A stretch of DNA of 64,000 bases from Atopomonas sediminilitoris (lineage in GTDB: Bacteria; Pseudomonadota; Gammaproteobacteria; Pseudomonadales; Pseudomonadaceae). A program made the position numbers and the translations under genes. Under the pieces are notes generated by a model that worked only from the letters and a program-made list of their open reading frames with translations, had not been told where the DNA came from and did no database searches. The stretch spans positions 1-64,000 of the forward strand of contig NZ_JAKUMM010000004.1 in NCBI RefSeq assembly GCF_022601735.1, read 5' to 3'. Shown here in pieces: positions 37,876 to 49,229 of this stretch (within the stretch, counting starts at the first letter, position 1; each line of letters opens with the position of its first letter).

Positions 37876-39081
37876 ATGTCCATTGAAATTAAAGCTCCAA
37901 CCTTTCCGGAATCTGTTGCAGACGGCACCGTAGCTACGTGGCATAAAAAGCCCGGCGAAGCAGTAAGCCGTGATGAATTGTTGGTTGACATCGAAACCGA
38001 CAAAGTAGTGCTGGAAGTGGTTGCCCCTGTTGACGGCGTGTTGGCCAAAGTCATTAAAGGCGAAGGCGAAACCGTTTTGTCCGAAGAGCTTATCGCGGTG
38101 ATTGAAGAAGGGGCCGTTGCTGCGGCTCCAGCTGCGCAAGCTGAGGCCGAACCTGCGGCGGCTGCTCCAGCGGCGAGCAGTGAAGAGGCGCTGTTGTCGC
38201 CTGCAGCACGCAAGCTGGCAGAAGAGGCAGGCCTGAACCCCAATGCCATCACTGGCACGGGCAAAGGTGGTCGCGTGACCAAAGAGGACGTGGTGGCTGC
38301 CGCGGCTGCTAAGCCTGCTCAGGCTGCTGCGCCGGTGCAAGCGGCTGCGCCAGTTGCGCCGATGCAGTCTCAAGGTGATCGCACTGAAAAGCGTGTGCCG
38401 ATGACGCGCCTGCGTGCCAAGGTGGCTGAGCGTTTGGTTGAAGCCCAGTCCAGCATGGCGATGCTGACCACGTTCAACGAAATCAACATGAAACCTGTGA
38501 TGGAGCTGCGCTCACGTTACAAGGATCTGTTCGAGAAGACTCACAATGGCGTGCGTTTGGGCTTTATGTCGTTCTTCGTTAAGGCGGCGACCGAAGCGTT
38601 GAAGCGTTATCCGGCGGTTAATGCCTCGATCGATGGTAACGACATCGTTTATCACGGCTATCAAGATATCGGCGTGGCTGTTTCAAGCGATCGCGGCTTG
38701 GTGGTTCCGGTGCTGCGTAACGCTGAGTTCATGAGCTTGGCTGAAGTCGAAGGCACCATTGCGGACTTCGGTAAAAAAGCCAAAGCCGGTAAGCTGACCA
38801 TCGAAGATATGACCGGTGGCACCTTCACCATCTCTAACGGTGGTGTGTTCGGTTCGCTGTTGTCGACGCCGATCGTTAACCCGCCGCAAACCGCTATTTT
38901 GGGCATGCACAAGATTCAAGAGCGCCCAATGGCGGTTAACGGTCAGGTAGAAATCCTGCCAATGATGTACTTGGCATTGTCCTACGACCATCGTCTGATC
39001 GATGGCAAGGAAGCGGTAAGCTTCCTCGTCGCCATCAAGGATCTGCTGGAAGATCCGGCACGTATGCTGCTGGACATCTAA
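37876..39081 (+). CDS. sucB: Dihydrolipoyllysine-residue succinyltransferase (E2)
   Basis: 401 residues. One lipoyl domain (1-76) with attachment K43 in [11 protein letters not shown], an Ala/Pro/Glu linker (about 80-103), an E3/E1-binding domain (about 106-142, [15 protein letters not shown]), a second Ala-rich linker, then the catalytic domain (about 172-401) with [13 protein letters not shown] containing H372 and D376. It forms the 24-subunit core of the complex and passes succinyl to CoA. AAGGA precedes ATG. A short hairpin GGGCGGC-CACAA-GCCGCCC (39092-39110) separates it from lpd. Confidence 0.98.
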   Translation: MSIEIKAPTFPESVADGTVATWHKKPGEAVSRDELLVDIETDKVVLEVVAPVDGVLAKVIKGEGETVLSEELIAVIEEGAVAAAPAAQAEAEPAAAAPAASSEEALLSPAARKLAEEAGLNPNAITGTGKGGRVTKEDVVAAAAAKPAQAAAPVQAAAPVAPMQSQGDRTEKRVPMTRLRAKVAERLVEAQSSMAMLTTFNEINMKPVMELRSRYKDLFEKTHNGVRLGFMSFFVKAATEALKRYPAVNASIDGNDIVYHGYQDIGVAVSSDRGLVVPVLRNAEFMSLAEVEGTIADFGKKAKAGKLTIEDMTGGTFTISNGGVFGSLLSTPIVNPPQTAILGMHKIQERPMAVNGQVEILPMMYLALSYDHRLIDGKEAVSFLVAIKDLLEDPARMLLDI

Positions 39082-39137
39082 TTGAGAATAGGGGCGGCCA
39101 CAAGCCGCCCGACTCGTTGCAAGATAAGGATTGATGA

Positions 39138-40577
<1,440 letters not shown>

Positions 40578-40588
40578 CAGAAGAACCA

Positions 40589-40612
40589 TGACGGGCCATT
40601 GTTGGCCCGTCA
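40589..40612 (+). other. Intercistronic hairpin before sucC
   Basis: TGACGGGCC (40589-40597), loop ATTGTT, GGCCCGTCA (40604-40612): a perfect 9-bp stem without a T-run. A second small palindrome GCCTTAAGGC follows at about 40618-40627. It could be a partial terminator, a processing site or part of a conserved sucC leader RNA. Confidence 0.6.
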
Positions 40613-40700
40613 GACTTGCCTTAAGGCAGTCACAGGTGGTGCGTCGCCAAAAGCCCCGCACTAATCACGCAAGACCTACACGAAAGACGGTAGATAAAGC

Positions 40701-41867
40701 ATGAATCTCCACGAGTATCAGGGTAAGCAGCTTTTCGCTGAATATGGCCTGCCTGTATCCAAAGGCTTCGCCGTAGACACCCCAGAAGACGCCGCAGCAG
40801 CCTGCGAAAAAATTGGTGGCAGTGAGTGGGTTGTTAAAGCCCAAGTTCACGCCGGTGGCCGCGGTAAAGCTGGCGGTGTAAAGCTGGTTAAGAGCGGTGA
40901 AGACGCCAAAGCTTTCGCTGCAAACTGGCTAGGCAAGAATCTGGTCACCTATCAAACCGATGCTAACGGTCAGCCGGTTACTAAAATTCTGGTGGAATCT
41001 TGCACCGACATCGCCAAGGAGCTGTACCTAGGCGCGGTTGTTGATCGCTCCACACGCCGTATCGTGTTTATGGCGTCCACCGAAGGTGGCGTAGAAATTG
41101 AAAAAGTAGCTCACGATACCCCTGAGAAAATTCTCAAGGCGACCATCGATCCGTTGGTAGGCGCTCAGCCTTTCCAAGGCCGTGAGTTGGCGTTCCAGTT
41201 GGGCTTGTCTGGCGATCAGGTGAAGCAGTTCACCAATATTTTCGTTGGTTTGGCTAAGCTGTTTGCTGACTACGATCTAGCTCTGCTGGAAATCAACCCG
41301 CTGGTGATCAAGGCCGACGGCAACCTGCATTGCTTGGACGCTAAGATCAACATCGACGGCAACGCCCTGTACCGCCAGCCCAAGCTGCGCGCAATGCACG
41401 ATCCGTCACAAGACGATGCTCGTGAAGCGCATGCTGCCAAGTTCGAACTGAACTATGTGGCGCTGGAAGGCAACATCGGTTGCATGGTCAACGGTGCTGG
41501 TTTGGCCATGGGTACCATGGACATCGTTAACCTGCACGGCGGTAAGCCAGCTAACTTCCTCGACGTAGGTGGCGGTGCGACCAAAGAGCGTGTGACTGAA
41601 GCGTTCAAAATCATTCTGTCTGACAGCAATGTGGCGGCCGTACTGGTTAACATTTTCGGCGGTATCGTTCGCTGCGACATGATTGCTGAAGGCATCATCG
41701 GCGCAGTGAAAGAAGTCGGCGTAAAAGTGCCGGTGGTTGTACGTCTGGAAGGTAACAACGCTGAGCTTGGCGCTAAAGTGCTGGCCGAAAGCGGTCTGAA
41801 TATTATTGCAGCAACCAGCCTGACCGATGCGGCACAGCAGGTTGTTAAGGCCGCGGAGGGTAAGTAA
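40701..41867 (+). CDS. sucC: Succinyl-CoA ligase beta subunit
   Basis: 388 residues. ATP-grasp nucleotide-binding domain at the N-terminus ([37 protein letters not shown]) and a flavodoxin-like C-terminal domain with [12 protein letters not shown] and [10 protein letters not shown]. With SucD it converts succinyl-CoA to succinate and makes ATP or GTP. Standard length. The stop codon shares its last base with the sucD start (TAATG), so translation is coupled. Confidence 0.98.
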   Translation: MNLHEYQGKQLFAEYGLPVSKGFAVDTPEDAAAACEKIGGSEWVVKAQVHAGGRGKAGGVKLVKSGEDAKAFAANWLGKNLVTYQTDANGQPVTKILVESCTDIAKELYLGAVVDRSTRRIVFMASTEGGVEIEKVAHDTPEKILKATIDPLVGAQPFQGRELAFQLGLSGDQVKQFTNIFVGLAKLFADYDLALLEINPLVIKADGNLHCLDAKINIDGNALYRQPKLRAMHDPSQDDAREAHAAKFELNYVALEGNIGCMVNGAGLAMGTMDIVNLHGGKPANFLDVGGGATKERVTEAFKIILSDSNVAAVLVNIFGGIVRCDMIAEGIIGAVKEVGVKVPVVVRLEGNNAELGAKVLAESGLNIIAATSLTDAAQQVVKAAEGK

Positions 41868-42751
41868 TGAGCGTCCTGATCAATAAAGATACCAAGGTTA
41901 TTTGCCAAGGCTTCACTGGTTCGCAGGGTACTTTCCATAGCGAACAAGCCATTGCCTACGGCACCAAGATGGTTGGCGGTGTCACGCCTGGCAAAGGCGG
42001 CACTACCCACTTGGGCTTGCCTGTCTTCAACACCGTTAAAGAAGCGGTAGAAGCCACTGGCGCTGACGCCTCTGTGATCTACGTACCGGCTCCTTTCTGT
42101 AAAGACTCGATCCTTGAAGCGGCCAATGGTGGCATCAAGCTGATTGTGTGCATTACCGAAGGTATTCCTACGCTGGATATGCTGGATGCCAAGGTTAAGT
42201 GCGACGAATTGGGCGTGCGCCTGATCGGCCCTAACTGCCCGGGTGTCATCACTCCCGGCGAGTGCAAGATCGGTATCATGCCCGGTCACATTCACCTGCC
42301 AGGCAAAGTTGGCATCGTGTCGCGCTCAGGCACCCTGACGTATGAAGCCGTTAAGCAAACCACGGATGCAGGCTTTGGCCAGTCCACTTGCGTCGGTATC
42401 GGTGGTGACCCGATCCCAGGCTCCAACTTCATCGATATCCTCACGCTGTTCCAAGAGGATCCGGCGACCGAAGCGATCGTTATGATCGGCGAAATCGGCG
42501 GTTCGGCTGAAGAAGAAGCTGCGGCATTCATCAAATCCAACGTGACCAAGCCTGTGGTCTCTTACATTGCTGGCGTCACTGCGCCTGCTGGTAAGCGTAT
42601 GGGCCACGCAGGTGCCATCATCTCTGGCGGTAAAGGTACTGCCGATGAGAAGTTTGCTGCCCTGCAAGACGCTGGCGTTAAAACCGTGCGTTCTTTGGCT
42701 GATATCGGTAAGGCTTTGGCTGAACTGACTGGCTGGGAAATGAAGAAGTAA
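41867..42751 (+). CDS. sucD: Succinyl-CoA ligase alpha subunit
   Basis: 294 residues. N-terminal CoA-binding Rossmann domain ([19 protein letters not shown]) and a C-terminal ligase domain with [14 protein letters not shown], in which the His near residue 247 is phosphorylated during catalysis. [11 protein letters not shown] and [15 protein letters not shown] are family signatures. It closes the suc operon and is followed by a strong terminator. Confidence 0.98.
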   Translation: MSVLINKDTKVICQGFTGSQGTFHSEQAIAYGTKMVGGVTPGKGGTTHLGLPVFNTVKEAVEATGADASVIYVPAPFCKDSILEAANGGIKLIVCITEGIPTLDMLDAKVKCDELGVRLIGPNCPGVITPGECKIGIMPGHIHLPGKVGIVSRSGTLTYEAVKQTTDAGFGQSTCVGIGGDPIPGSNFIDILTLFQEDPATEAIVMIGEIGGSAEEEAAAFIKSNVTKPVVSYIAGVTAPAGKRMGHAGAIISGGKGTADEKFAALQDAGVKTVRSLADIGKALAELTGWEMKK

Positions 42752-42768
42752 TCTTCGTTTTAGCGCTG

Positions 42769-42798
42769 AAAAAGGCCGCCTTCGGGCGGTCTTTTTTT
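42769..42798 (+). terminator. Terminator of the suc operon
   Basis: GGCCGCC-TTCG-GGCGGTC followed by seven T, 23 bases past sucD. Confidence 0.95.
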
Positions 42799-42821
42799 GT
42801 CATTTTTTTGGCGTTAAACGG

Positions 42822-42848
42822 TCAAGAATCTCTGTGCTGCGTCGATAC
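42822..42848 (+). promoter_or_regulatory. FliA (sigma-28) promoter of HBM-type chemoreceptor
   Basis: TCAAGAAT, exactly 11 bases, then GTCGATAC. It differs from GCCGATAA at two positions but keeps the CGAT core and spacing. It lies 24 bases past the suc terminator and 76 bases before the receptor start. Confidence 0.72.
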
Positions 42849-42924
42849 AGGCTATAGATCAGCGCGCACGGCGCGCGGTCTGTGTCTAACCTTTATTGAC
42901 AGACCCCTCACAGTGGAAGCTGCT

Positions 42925-44886
42925 ATGCGCTTGTTTGCCGACTTGGGCGTTGCCAAAAAAATTGCCATTGCGCCCATAGTGTTGTGCGTTTTACTCATTG
43001 GCTTGGGCCTGTTCGCGTTGTGGTCATTAAGCTCGGTGGCTGAACGCATGCATGTGGTGACCCGTGAGCAAGTCCCGCGTCTGGAGACCGTGGCCCAAGT
43101 CACCGATGGTATGGAGGCCTTGCAACAGGCGGTGCGCCGCTATGTACGCTCGGGTTCAGAGCAAGCGCTAGAGCGTGTTAACAGCCAAGCACAAGCCTTA
43201 GATGACTTGCTTAATAGCGCCAAACAAACGGCCAGTGAGTCGCGTCAGGCAAAGCTGCTTGAGCAAATGCTTGCGCTGAAGCAGGAGTATTCGCAGCTGT
43301 TTTTGCAGTCGCTAGTGCCATTAGGCCGCGAGCAAAGTCGGCTTACCGAGGAAGGTCTAGAAGTGCATGGCCCGGTGATTGAAAAGCAACTCAGTCAGGT
43401 GCTGGAAAATGGCCAAATGGATTTCAATATGGATGCCGTTTTCTATGGGAGTGCTGCCCTTAGGCACTTATTGCTCGGCAGCCAAGGTATTTATCGATAC
43501 CTGCAAGAACCAACACCAGAAGTGGCAGAGCAGTTTCGCCGTGAGTTGGAGAACACTCGCAGCATGACGGGGGTGCTGCTTGAGCGCACCAGCAGTAAGA
43601 GCGCCAAGGGCAAGTTAGAGAAAACCCTCGCCTCGTTAGCCGCCTACGCAGAAAGCGCCGATCAGCTGGTTAGTACGCTGCAAAAGCGCCAAAGCTTACT
43701 GCAGCAAATGGATGCCATCGAGCCCAAGATTGCTGATTTGGCCACGCGTATGCAGCAAGGTTTGCAAGACAGCATGCAGCAAGCTGCCGATGCGGCGGAC
43801 AGCCAAGTGCGCACCAGTCGCGGCGTGCTGTGGGCGGTGATCGGTGTCGCACTATTGCTCGGCGCGTTGGTTGCGTTTGTGGTCAGTAGCTTTATTGTGC
43901 GGGCGCTCAATCGTACCAATCGACGCTTACTGGATATTGCCGAAGGTGAGGGCGATCTGACCAAAACCTTACCGGTAGTCAGTCAGGATGACCTCGGGGT
44001 GTTGGCCCAGCGGTTCAACACCTTCGTCGGCAAGTTGCATGGCACGGTGGTGGATGTGTCGGGTGCGACGTCAGAGTTGGACCAAGTGGCAGGCCAGCTA
44101 AATCAGGCAGTCACGCAGGTGCTGCATGAAGTTGAGCAGCAAACAGACGAGAGCAACCAGATTGCCTCGGCTATGACGCAAATGGCAGCCAGCGCTCAAG
44201 AGATGGCCGGTAGCGCACATCAGGCCGCTGACTTATCCGGCAAGGCACATGCCGCTGGCGAAGCCGGTTTGCAGGTGGTAGAAGGCAGTCGCCAAGCGAT
44301 GCGTACCTTGGCAACCAAGGTCGAAGAGCAGACTGAGGTGATTGAAACACTGCAGCAAGACAGCGCTCGCATTGGTTCGGTGTTGGATGTGATTCGTGCT
44401 ATTGCCGAGCAAACCAATCTACTGGCGTTGAATGCGGCGATTGAAGCGGCCCGTGCCGGTGAACAAGGTCGCGGCTTTGCCGTGGTGGCCGATGAGGTGC
44501 GCTCCTTGGCGCAGCGCACACAGTCGTCAACCTCGGAAATCCAAGAGATCATCGAGGGCTTGCAGCAGCGCAGCAAGACGGCCACTGAGATGATGCAGGC
44601 CAGTGGCAAGGCCGTTACCCACACCTTACAAAGCGCGCAACAAGCCGGCGAGGCGCTGAGTCAAATCGCGCTGACGGTTCGCTCGATTGACCAAGCGGTG
44701 CACCAAATCGCCAGTGCTGCGAATGAGCAAGCTAAGGTTGCCGAAGAAGTCAGCGCCAACGTGGTTAGGCTGTCTGACAGCGGTGAGCGTACCTTTGGTG
44801 CGGTGGAGTCGGCGCGGGGCACCGCTCTAGCCATGGAGAAGCTGGGTCAGCGACTCTCGCGCTTAGTCGGCCAGTTCAAGATTTAA
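42925..44886 (+). CDS. Methyl-accepting chemotaxis protein with large HBM-sized sensor
   Basis: 653 residues. TM1 is about 12-34; the periplasmic part (about 35-300) is entirely helical and about 265 residues long, the size of the helical bimodular (HBM) sensor of Pseudomonas putida McpS, which binds malate, succinate, fumarate and citrate. TM2 is about 301-323, then HAMP ([18 protein letters not shown]) and the signalling domain with [20 protein letters not shown]. The McpS-like length and layout are seen; the ligand is inferred. It directly follows the TCA operon and has its own sigma-28 promoter. ATG 42925 gives a normal TM1; an in-frame upstream ATG would overlap the promoter. Confidence 0.9.
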   Translation: MRLFADLGVAKKIAIAPIVLCVLLIGLGLFALWSLSSVAERMHVVTREQVPRLETVAQVTDGMEALQQAVRRYVRSGSEQALERVNSQAQALDDLLNSAKQTASESRQAKLLEQMLALKQEYSQLFLQSLVPLGREQSRLTEEGLEVHGPVIEKQLSQVLENGQMDFNMDAVFYGSAALRHLLLGSQGIYRYLQEPTPEVAEQFRRELENTRSMTGVLLERTSSKSAKGKLEKTLASLAAYAESADQLVSTLQKRQSLLQQMDAIEPKIADLATRMQQGLQDSMQQAADAADSQVRTSRGVLWAVIGVALLLGALVAFVVSSFIVRALNRTNRRLLDIAEGEGDLTKTLPVVSQDDLGVLAQRFNTFVGKLHGTVVDVSGATSELDQVAGQLNQAVTQVLHEVEQQTDESNQIASAMTQMAASAQEMAGSAHQAADLSGKAHAAGEAGLQVVEGSRQAMRTLATKVEEQTEVIETLQQDSARIGSVLDVIRAIAEQTNLLALNAAIEAARAGEQGRGFAVVADEVRSLAQRTQSSTSEIQEIIEGLQQRSKTATEMMQASGKAVTHTLQSAQQAGEALSQIALTVRSIDQAVHQIASAANEQAKVAEEVSANVVRLSDSGERTFGAVESARGTALAMEKLGQRLSRLVGQFKI

Positions 44887-45007
44887 TCCCTTCAGGCGAC
44901 AGCGGTTTATAGCCAGCGGACAGTTCGACCGTTGCGCCTCGTTACTTGCCCTCTAATCCGTTAAGGTCGCGCCGCGGCCAGCGCCCACAAGGCGCGCACG
45001 CTTTGAT

Positions 45008-45032
45008 AAACCTGCCGATGGGCAGGTTTTTT
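45008..45032 (+). terminator. Terminator before brnQ
   Basis: AAACCTGCC-GAT-GGGCAGGTTTTTT. It lies 120 bases past the chemoreceptor gene and about 60 bases ahead of brnQ, so it either ends the receptor transcript or acts as an attenuator in a brnQ leader. The rest of 44887-45093 shows no gene or leader peptide. Confidence 0.85.
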
Positions 45033-45093
45033 GCGTTTCCCATCACCCCTCGGGAAGCCCCCCTGACGACTCGATTGGCATGTGGACTCCTTG

Positions 45094-46410
45094 ATGAATG
45101 CTTTAAAAAGCCAGGACATTCTGGCGCTCGGTTTTATGACGTTTGCGCTGTTTTTAGGCGCGGGCAATATTATTTTTCCTCCCGCCGCAGGTTTAGCCGC
45201 AGGCACGCACGTCTGGTCGGCGGCTGCCGGCTTTTTGCTGACCGCAGTTGGTTTGCCTCTGCTGACCCTGCTTGCCATTGCCCGTGTCGGTGGCGGTATG
45301 GCTGAGTTAACAGCACCTTTGGGACGCATAGCAGCGATCGTTTTTGGGGTGGCGGTGTACTTGACGATTGGCCCACTGTTCGCCACGCCCCGCACTGCGG
45401 TTGTGTCTTTTGAAATGGGCGTTGCTCCCTTTGTAGGAAACTCAGCGGTGGCGCTGGCGCTATATACGGCAATCTTTTTTGCTTCGGTGTTATGGCTGTC
45501 GCTGCGACCGGGAGAGTTGCTCGATCGGGTTGGTAAGTTCATTACCCCGATCTTGCTCTTGTCTTTGGTGCTGCTCGGCGGTGCGGCGGTGCTGTTCCCT
45601 GCCGGCGAAATCGCAGCACCCAAAGCGGAATACCTGCAGGCACCGGCGATCAAAGGCTTTTTGGAAGGGTATCTGACCATGGATACCTTGGGCGCCTTGG
45701 TGTTTGGCATTGTGATCACGACGGCCATTCGTGATCGTGGTGTGAGCAATGAGCAGCTGATCAGTCGTTACACCGTCTACGCGGGGGTTATCGCAGCCAT
45801 CGGCCTGGCCTTGGTGTATGTGGCGTTTTTCTATTTGGGGGCCGCCAGCCAGAGTATTGCTGCCGATGCGCCTAACGGTGTGGCAGTCCTTACGGCTTAC
45901 GTGCAGCACGTGCTGGGCACGCCCGGTTTGGTGTTGTTGGCCTGCGTGATTATCTTGGCGTGTTTGACCACCGCCGTGGGCCTGCTGACGGCCTGTGGAG
46001 AGTACTTTGCTGCGTTGTTACCGGTGAGTTACCGCACGGTAATTATCAGCTTGGCGGTGTTTAGCTTTTTGGTGGCGAACCAAGGTTTAACTCAGCTGAT
46101 CAGCGTTTCCATCCCCGTCTTGGTCGGGCTGTATCCCTTAGCGATTGCCTTGCTCGTGCTGAATTTATTAAAGCCTGTGTGGCAAAACCCCGCTTTGGTG
46201 TTTCGCGCAGTTATGTTGACCGCTCTGGTGTTTGGTGTGTGTGATGGCTTGGCCGTGGCCGGTTTGCTCGACGAGCAGCTGAAACAATGGTTGATGCAAC
46301 TGCCGTTGGGTGCCGACTCGCTGGGTTGGTTATTGCCGGTGTGTGTGGTCTTGGTGGCGGTGACGCTGATTGATCGCCTAAGCCCTGCTGGGCGAGTGGC
46401 AAACGCCTAA
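45094..46410 (+). CDS. brnQ: Branched-chain amino acid:cation symporter (BrnQ/BraB)
   Basis: 438 residues, about 12 membrane helices, of the LIVCS family. GFMTFALFLGAGNIIFPP (residues about 11-28), GPLFATPRTAVVSFEMGVAPF, and GYLTMDTLGALVFGIVI are strongly conserved signatures and match BraB of Pseudomonas. It takes up Leu, Ile and Val with Na+ or H+. ATG 45094 aligns with BraB; an upstream GTG at 45082 has little support. It stands alone between two terminators. Confidence 0.93.
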   Translation: MNALKSQDILALGFMTFALFLGAGNIIFPPAAGLAAGTHVWSAAAGFLLTAVGLPLLTLLAIARVGGGMAELTAPLGRIAAIVFGVAVYLTIGPLFATPRTAVVSFEMGVAPFVGNSAVALALYTAIFFASVLWLSLRPGELLDRVGKFITPILLLSLVLLGGAAVLFPAGEIAAPKAEYLQAPAIKGFLEGYLTMDTLGALVFGIVITTAIRDRGVSNEQLISRYTVYAGVIAAIGLALVYVAFFYLGAASQSIAADAPNGVAVLTAYVQHVLGTPGLVLLACVIILACLTTAVGLLTACGEYFAALLPVSYRTVIISLAVFSFLVANQGLTQLISVSIPVLVGLYPLAIALLVLNLLKPVWQNPALVFRAVMLTALVFGVCDGLAVAGLLDEQLKQWLMQLPLGADSLGWLLPVCVVLVAVTLIDRLSPAGRVANA

Positions 46411-46435
46411 TTTAGCCAACGGTAAAGTCAATGGT

Positions 46436-46474
46436 AAATGCCCGATCAGCAGCGCTGAATCGGGCATTTTTTTA
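46436..46474. terminator. Terminator of brnQ, shared with HlyIII gene
   Basis: AAATGCCCGAT (46436-46446) pairs with ATCGGGCATTT (46459-46469), followed by T-run. The T-run overlaps the stop codon of the converging HlyIII gene, for which it also ends transcription, less strongly. Confidence 0.9.
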
Positions 46475-47104
46475 ATGGGTGACGATCAACAGTACCGAAG
46501 CAAAGTGGCACACGCTGCCGGCCAACACGAACAAGTGCCAAATGCCATGGCTAAACGGTAAGCGCTTACTGAGGTAAAACACGCAGCCTAAGGTGTAGGC
46601 CAAGCCGCCAGCGACCAGCCAAGCGAGTGCCGCAGAGGATAAAGCCTCCAGCAGCGGCTTTGTGGCGATCACGGCCAACCAGCCCATGCCGATATACAAC
46701 AAGGTTGAAGCCAGTTTAAAACGGCCGGTGAAAAACAGTTTGAACACCACGCCGCTGATGGCCAACGTCCAAATGAGGCCAAACAGCAGCCAGCCCCAGT
46801 CATCGCGCAAACTGACCAAGGTGAAGGGGGTATAGGTGCCAGCAATCAGGAGGTAAATGGCGCAATGGTCAAAAATCTTCAGCCGCCGCTTGGCCGTGGC
46901 ATGCGGGATAGCGTGGTACAGCGTTGATGCGCTGTAGAGCAAAATCAGCGTGGCGACAAAAATTGCCGCGCTGGTGATTTGCCACGCATCGCCATACAGG
47001 GCCGCTAAGGTGATCAATACGGCCCCGGCGGCGACACTGGCCAGCGCGCCGATACCATGCGTGATGGCGTTGAAGGTTTCTTCGGCAAATGAATAGCTGC
47101 TCAA
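46472..47104 (-). CDS. trhA: HlyIII/TrhA-family (PAQR-type) membrane protein
   Basis: 210 residues, seven membrane helices. Conserved family marks are EETFNAITHGIG at 8-19, S60-TLY-H64, D79-H80 (FDHCAIYLLIAGTYTPF), and H186/H190/H200 in HGIWHLFVLAGSVCHF. These correspond to the Ser/Asp/His metal site of the CREST superfamily, which includes adiponectin receptors and alkaline ceramidases, so a zinc-dependent membrane hydrolase is plausible. Bacterial members are named hemolysin III but are better linked to membrane-energetics or lipid homeostasis. The start overlaps the last four bases of the ceramidase-like gene (ATGA), so the two are translated as a coupled pair. Confidence 0.9.
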   Translation of the reverse strand: MSSYSFAEETFNAITHGIGALASVAAGAVLITLAALYGDAWQITSAAIFVATLILLYSASTLYHAIPHATAKRRLKIFDHCAIYLLIAGTYTPFTLVSLRDDWGWLLFGLIWTLAISGVVFKLFFTGRFKLASTLLYIGMGWLAVIATKPLLEALSSAALAWLVAGGLAYTLGCVFYLSKRLPFSHGIWHLFVLAGSVCHFASVLLIVTH

Positions 47105-49125
47105 GGGATGTCCTTAGTGGTGAGGGGCGCAGCCTTGGGGAACGCCTCACTGAACAGCGAGCGCGCCGGATCCTGGGCTTGCAAGTAAAAACGATACTGT
47201 CGCGTGCCGCTAAACGGGGGATTGTACCAGCGTGCCTCGTAGATGCCGTCAGCTAAGTGCTGCACGCTGATATCAAAGCCTTGGTCGTCCACGGGAAAGC
47301 CCGCCACGTGCAGCGGTTGCCATTGGCCTTGTGGGTTGGCACGGGTTTGTATCTGCAGCATTGATTTGTGCCAGTCGAGTGCCGCTGGATCTGCGTCTTG
47401 CCAGCTAATGTGCCAATAGTCTTCTTGCTGAGTCGTGGGGTCTTGGTAGTGGGCCTGACTTAGCCACTGGCGTGGGCGTGTTTGCTGGGCAGTCGGCCAG
47501 TAGTGTTTAACCGCGAGCTGGTAGCGCTGCGCACTGGGCAGCTGGGCATAAGAGCCGTGCTTTAGCAGTTGGCTACTTTGCGCTTGCGCATGTTGGGCCA
47601 GAAAGGCGGCGGTGTTGGGGCCGTATAGCGTGTGCCCCCCCTCGTAATACTGGCGCGCATACTCTTCAGCCGTGGTGACATAGCCGGTGTAGCCATTGGC
47701 AACACTGCTGACTACCTGCCAGCGCAGCGGCTGTCGCTGCTGGCCAAAGCTCTGCGCCACGGCGTGTTCGATTTGCTGGCCGGCTTTTACGGTGATTTCG
47801 AAGGGTAAGAAGGTCCATGCCGTATCGCCTAAATGGACACTTTGGATCAGCCAGCGATTGGGGAAGTCTTCCTGCGCAAGAATTAACGGCTGTAACCAGC
47901 GTGTGCCTAACCAATGCTTTCCACCTTGGCAGGTGTCGGTAAAGAAAGTGCGAGGCTGGTCAGGGTGAATAAAGGGTAAACGCCACAGCACCGGGGAGCG
48001 GTGCTCATGCGCGCCTGCGGCTAGGGCAGCGCCCACGGCCGGGCTGCACAGGTGAGTGTTGCCAATCTGTGGATTGGCCAGCACATCGACCTCGGTCAGT
48101 GCGCTGCGCAGTGGCAAGTCATCGCTCAATTGCTGATCAAGACTGATGAACAGCGCACTGGCTTGCTCGGCGAGCTGTAAACCAATCCGCCGTGCTTCGC
48201 GAAAGCCCAGTAGCTCAGGCGTCGCATTGGGCGCAACGTCGGCATGGCTGGCTTCAAATGCACCGTGTACTAAGGGCTGTGCCACGTCGTAGTGACTTTG
48301 CAGCTGGCGTGCTGTGCCGACGGCTAAGTAAGCCCAAATGTCCGCGTGGTAAAGGCTGCTGCTGGATGGGATGCCGGTGCCGTGAATAGAGAAACTACTA
48401 AAGGCGCCAGCGGGCTGATAACGACCGTCGTCTTGAAGCTGATCAATCCGCAGCATGCTGAGATGCGGGTTGATGGCGCTGAATTTGCGCGCTGGGTCGT
48501 CTGCCGTTCCATGCTCATCGGGATTGTGCAAAAAAGCGCCGAGCGAACGGTTGCGCGTTAGCGACCACACGTCACGCTGCCCTAGCGCGACCTTGGATGG
48601 CTTGCGTGTTTGATACGCGCTGAGTGCCGCAGACTCGAGCTGGGTGAGTAGAAAGTTAAACCACGTTGGCTCAAAGCCTGGCGCATTGGCGGCGTGAGCG
48701 TTGTAGAAGTTGTCGGCAAAAAAGCCGCCTGGAGCGGCGTGGGTGTGGGTGGCGGTTATCACCAGATTATTGGCGGTAATGCCGAGACTTTTACTGAGGC
48801 GTTCGCTGAGTGCGGCGTGCAATAAGGGTGAGCCGGCCAGTAAGTCTGTCTGCAGTAGCAGCAGGCTTTCGCCAGCACGATTGCGTAAGAAAAAGGCCCG
48901 CGCTTTTAGGCGTGTACGAAAGCCATCGCCCTGCTTGGCCCATGTCGCAAAGCCTGCTTTGGGTAGGCCGGGCGGCGGGGTGATATCTACCTCGCTAAGG
49001 CCGGCCTCAAGCTGTGCTTGCGGGCTGAGTGTCGCTGAAGTGGCGGTTTGGTAGCGCAATGACACGCTTTGGCTGCTGCAGGCTGCCAAGCTGAATAGGG
49101 CCAATAAACACAGGATGTAGCGCAT
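47101..49125 (-). CDS. Neutral-ceramidase-family lipoprotein lacking the catalytic Ser
   Basis: 674 residues. A signal peptide ends in lipobox LAAC (Cys16). The family fold is clear: EVDITPPPGLPKAGF at 45-59, THTHAAPGG at 126-134, SIHGTG at 246-251, E443 (PFEITVKAG) and GYTGYVTTAEEYARQYYEGG from 478. These retain the expected zinc ligands (His, His, Glu, Tyr). However, the GDxSPN nucleophile motif reads HADVAPN at 294-300: Ala298 replaces the serine. A C-terminal Ig-like domain follows (about 540-674). The usual enzyme hydrolyses ceramide; this copy may be inactive, use another nucleophile or bind lipid. It is first in a two-gene operon with the HlyIII gene. Confidence 0.87.
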   Translation of the reverse strand: MRYILCLLALFSLAACSSQSVSLRYQTATSATLSPQAQLEAGLSEVDITPPPGLPKAGFATWAKQGDGFRTRLKARAFFLRNRAGESLLLLQTDLLAGSPLLHAALSERLSKSLGITANNLVITATHTHAAPGGFFADNFYNAHAANAPGFEPTWFNFLLTQLESAALSAYQTRKPSKVALGQRDVWSLTRNRSLGAFLHNPDEHGTADDPARKFSAINPHLSMLRIDQLQDDGRYQPAGAFSSFSIHGTGIPSSSSLYHADIWAYLAVGTARQLQSHYDVAQPLVHGAFEASHADVAPNATPELLGFREARRIGLQLAEQASALFISLDQQLSDDLPLRSALTEVDVLANPQIGNTHLCSPAVGAALAAGAHEHRSPVLWRLPFIHPDQPRTFFTDTCQGGKHWLGTRWLQPLILAQEDFPNRWLIQSVHLGDTAWTFLPFEITVKAGQQIEHAVAQSFGQQRQPLRWQVVSSVANGYTGYVTTAEEYARQYYEGGHTLYGPNTAAFLAQHAQAQSSQLLKHGSYAQLPSAQRYQLAVKHYWPTAQQTRPRQWLSQAHYQDPTTQQEDYWHISWQDADPAALDWHKSMLQIQTRANPQGQWQPLHVAGFPVDDQGFDISVQHLADGIYEARWYNPPFSGTRQYRFYLQAQDPARSLFSEAFPKAAPLTTKDIP

Positions 49126-49229
49126 GCGAACTCCATTTTTTACGCGCTATTGTGGCCTGCGCACGCCGATTGCACGCCCGCGCTTTGGTTGGGCGGGGCT
49201 ATAATGGCGCCAGTGTTTTGGGGGTATCC

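Noticed and set aside
41453..42295. 280-codon open frame antisense to sucC and sucD
   Set aside because: Spans two real genes on the opposite strand; no start signal.
44946..45305. Possible leader peptide or small gene before brnQ
   Set aside because: The frame overlaps the brnQ start out of frame and has no run of Leu, Ile or Val codons expected of an attenuator peptide.
49177..49205. Full promoter for the DUF599 gene
   Set aside because: A perfect TATAAT exists at 49200-49205 but no -35 match lies 16-18 bases upstream, so only the -10 box is mentioned.
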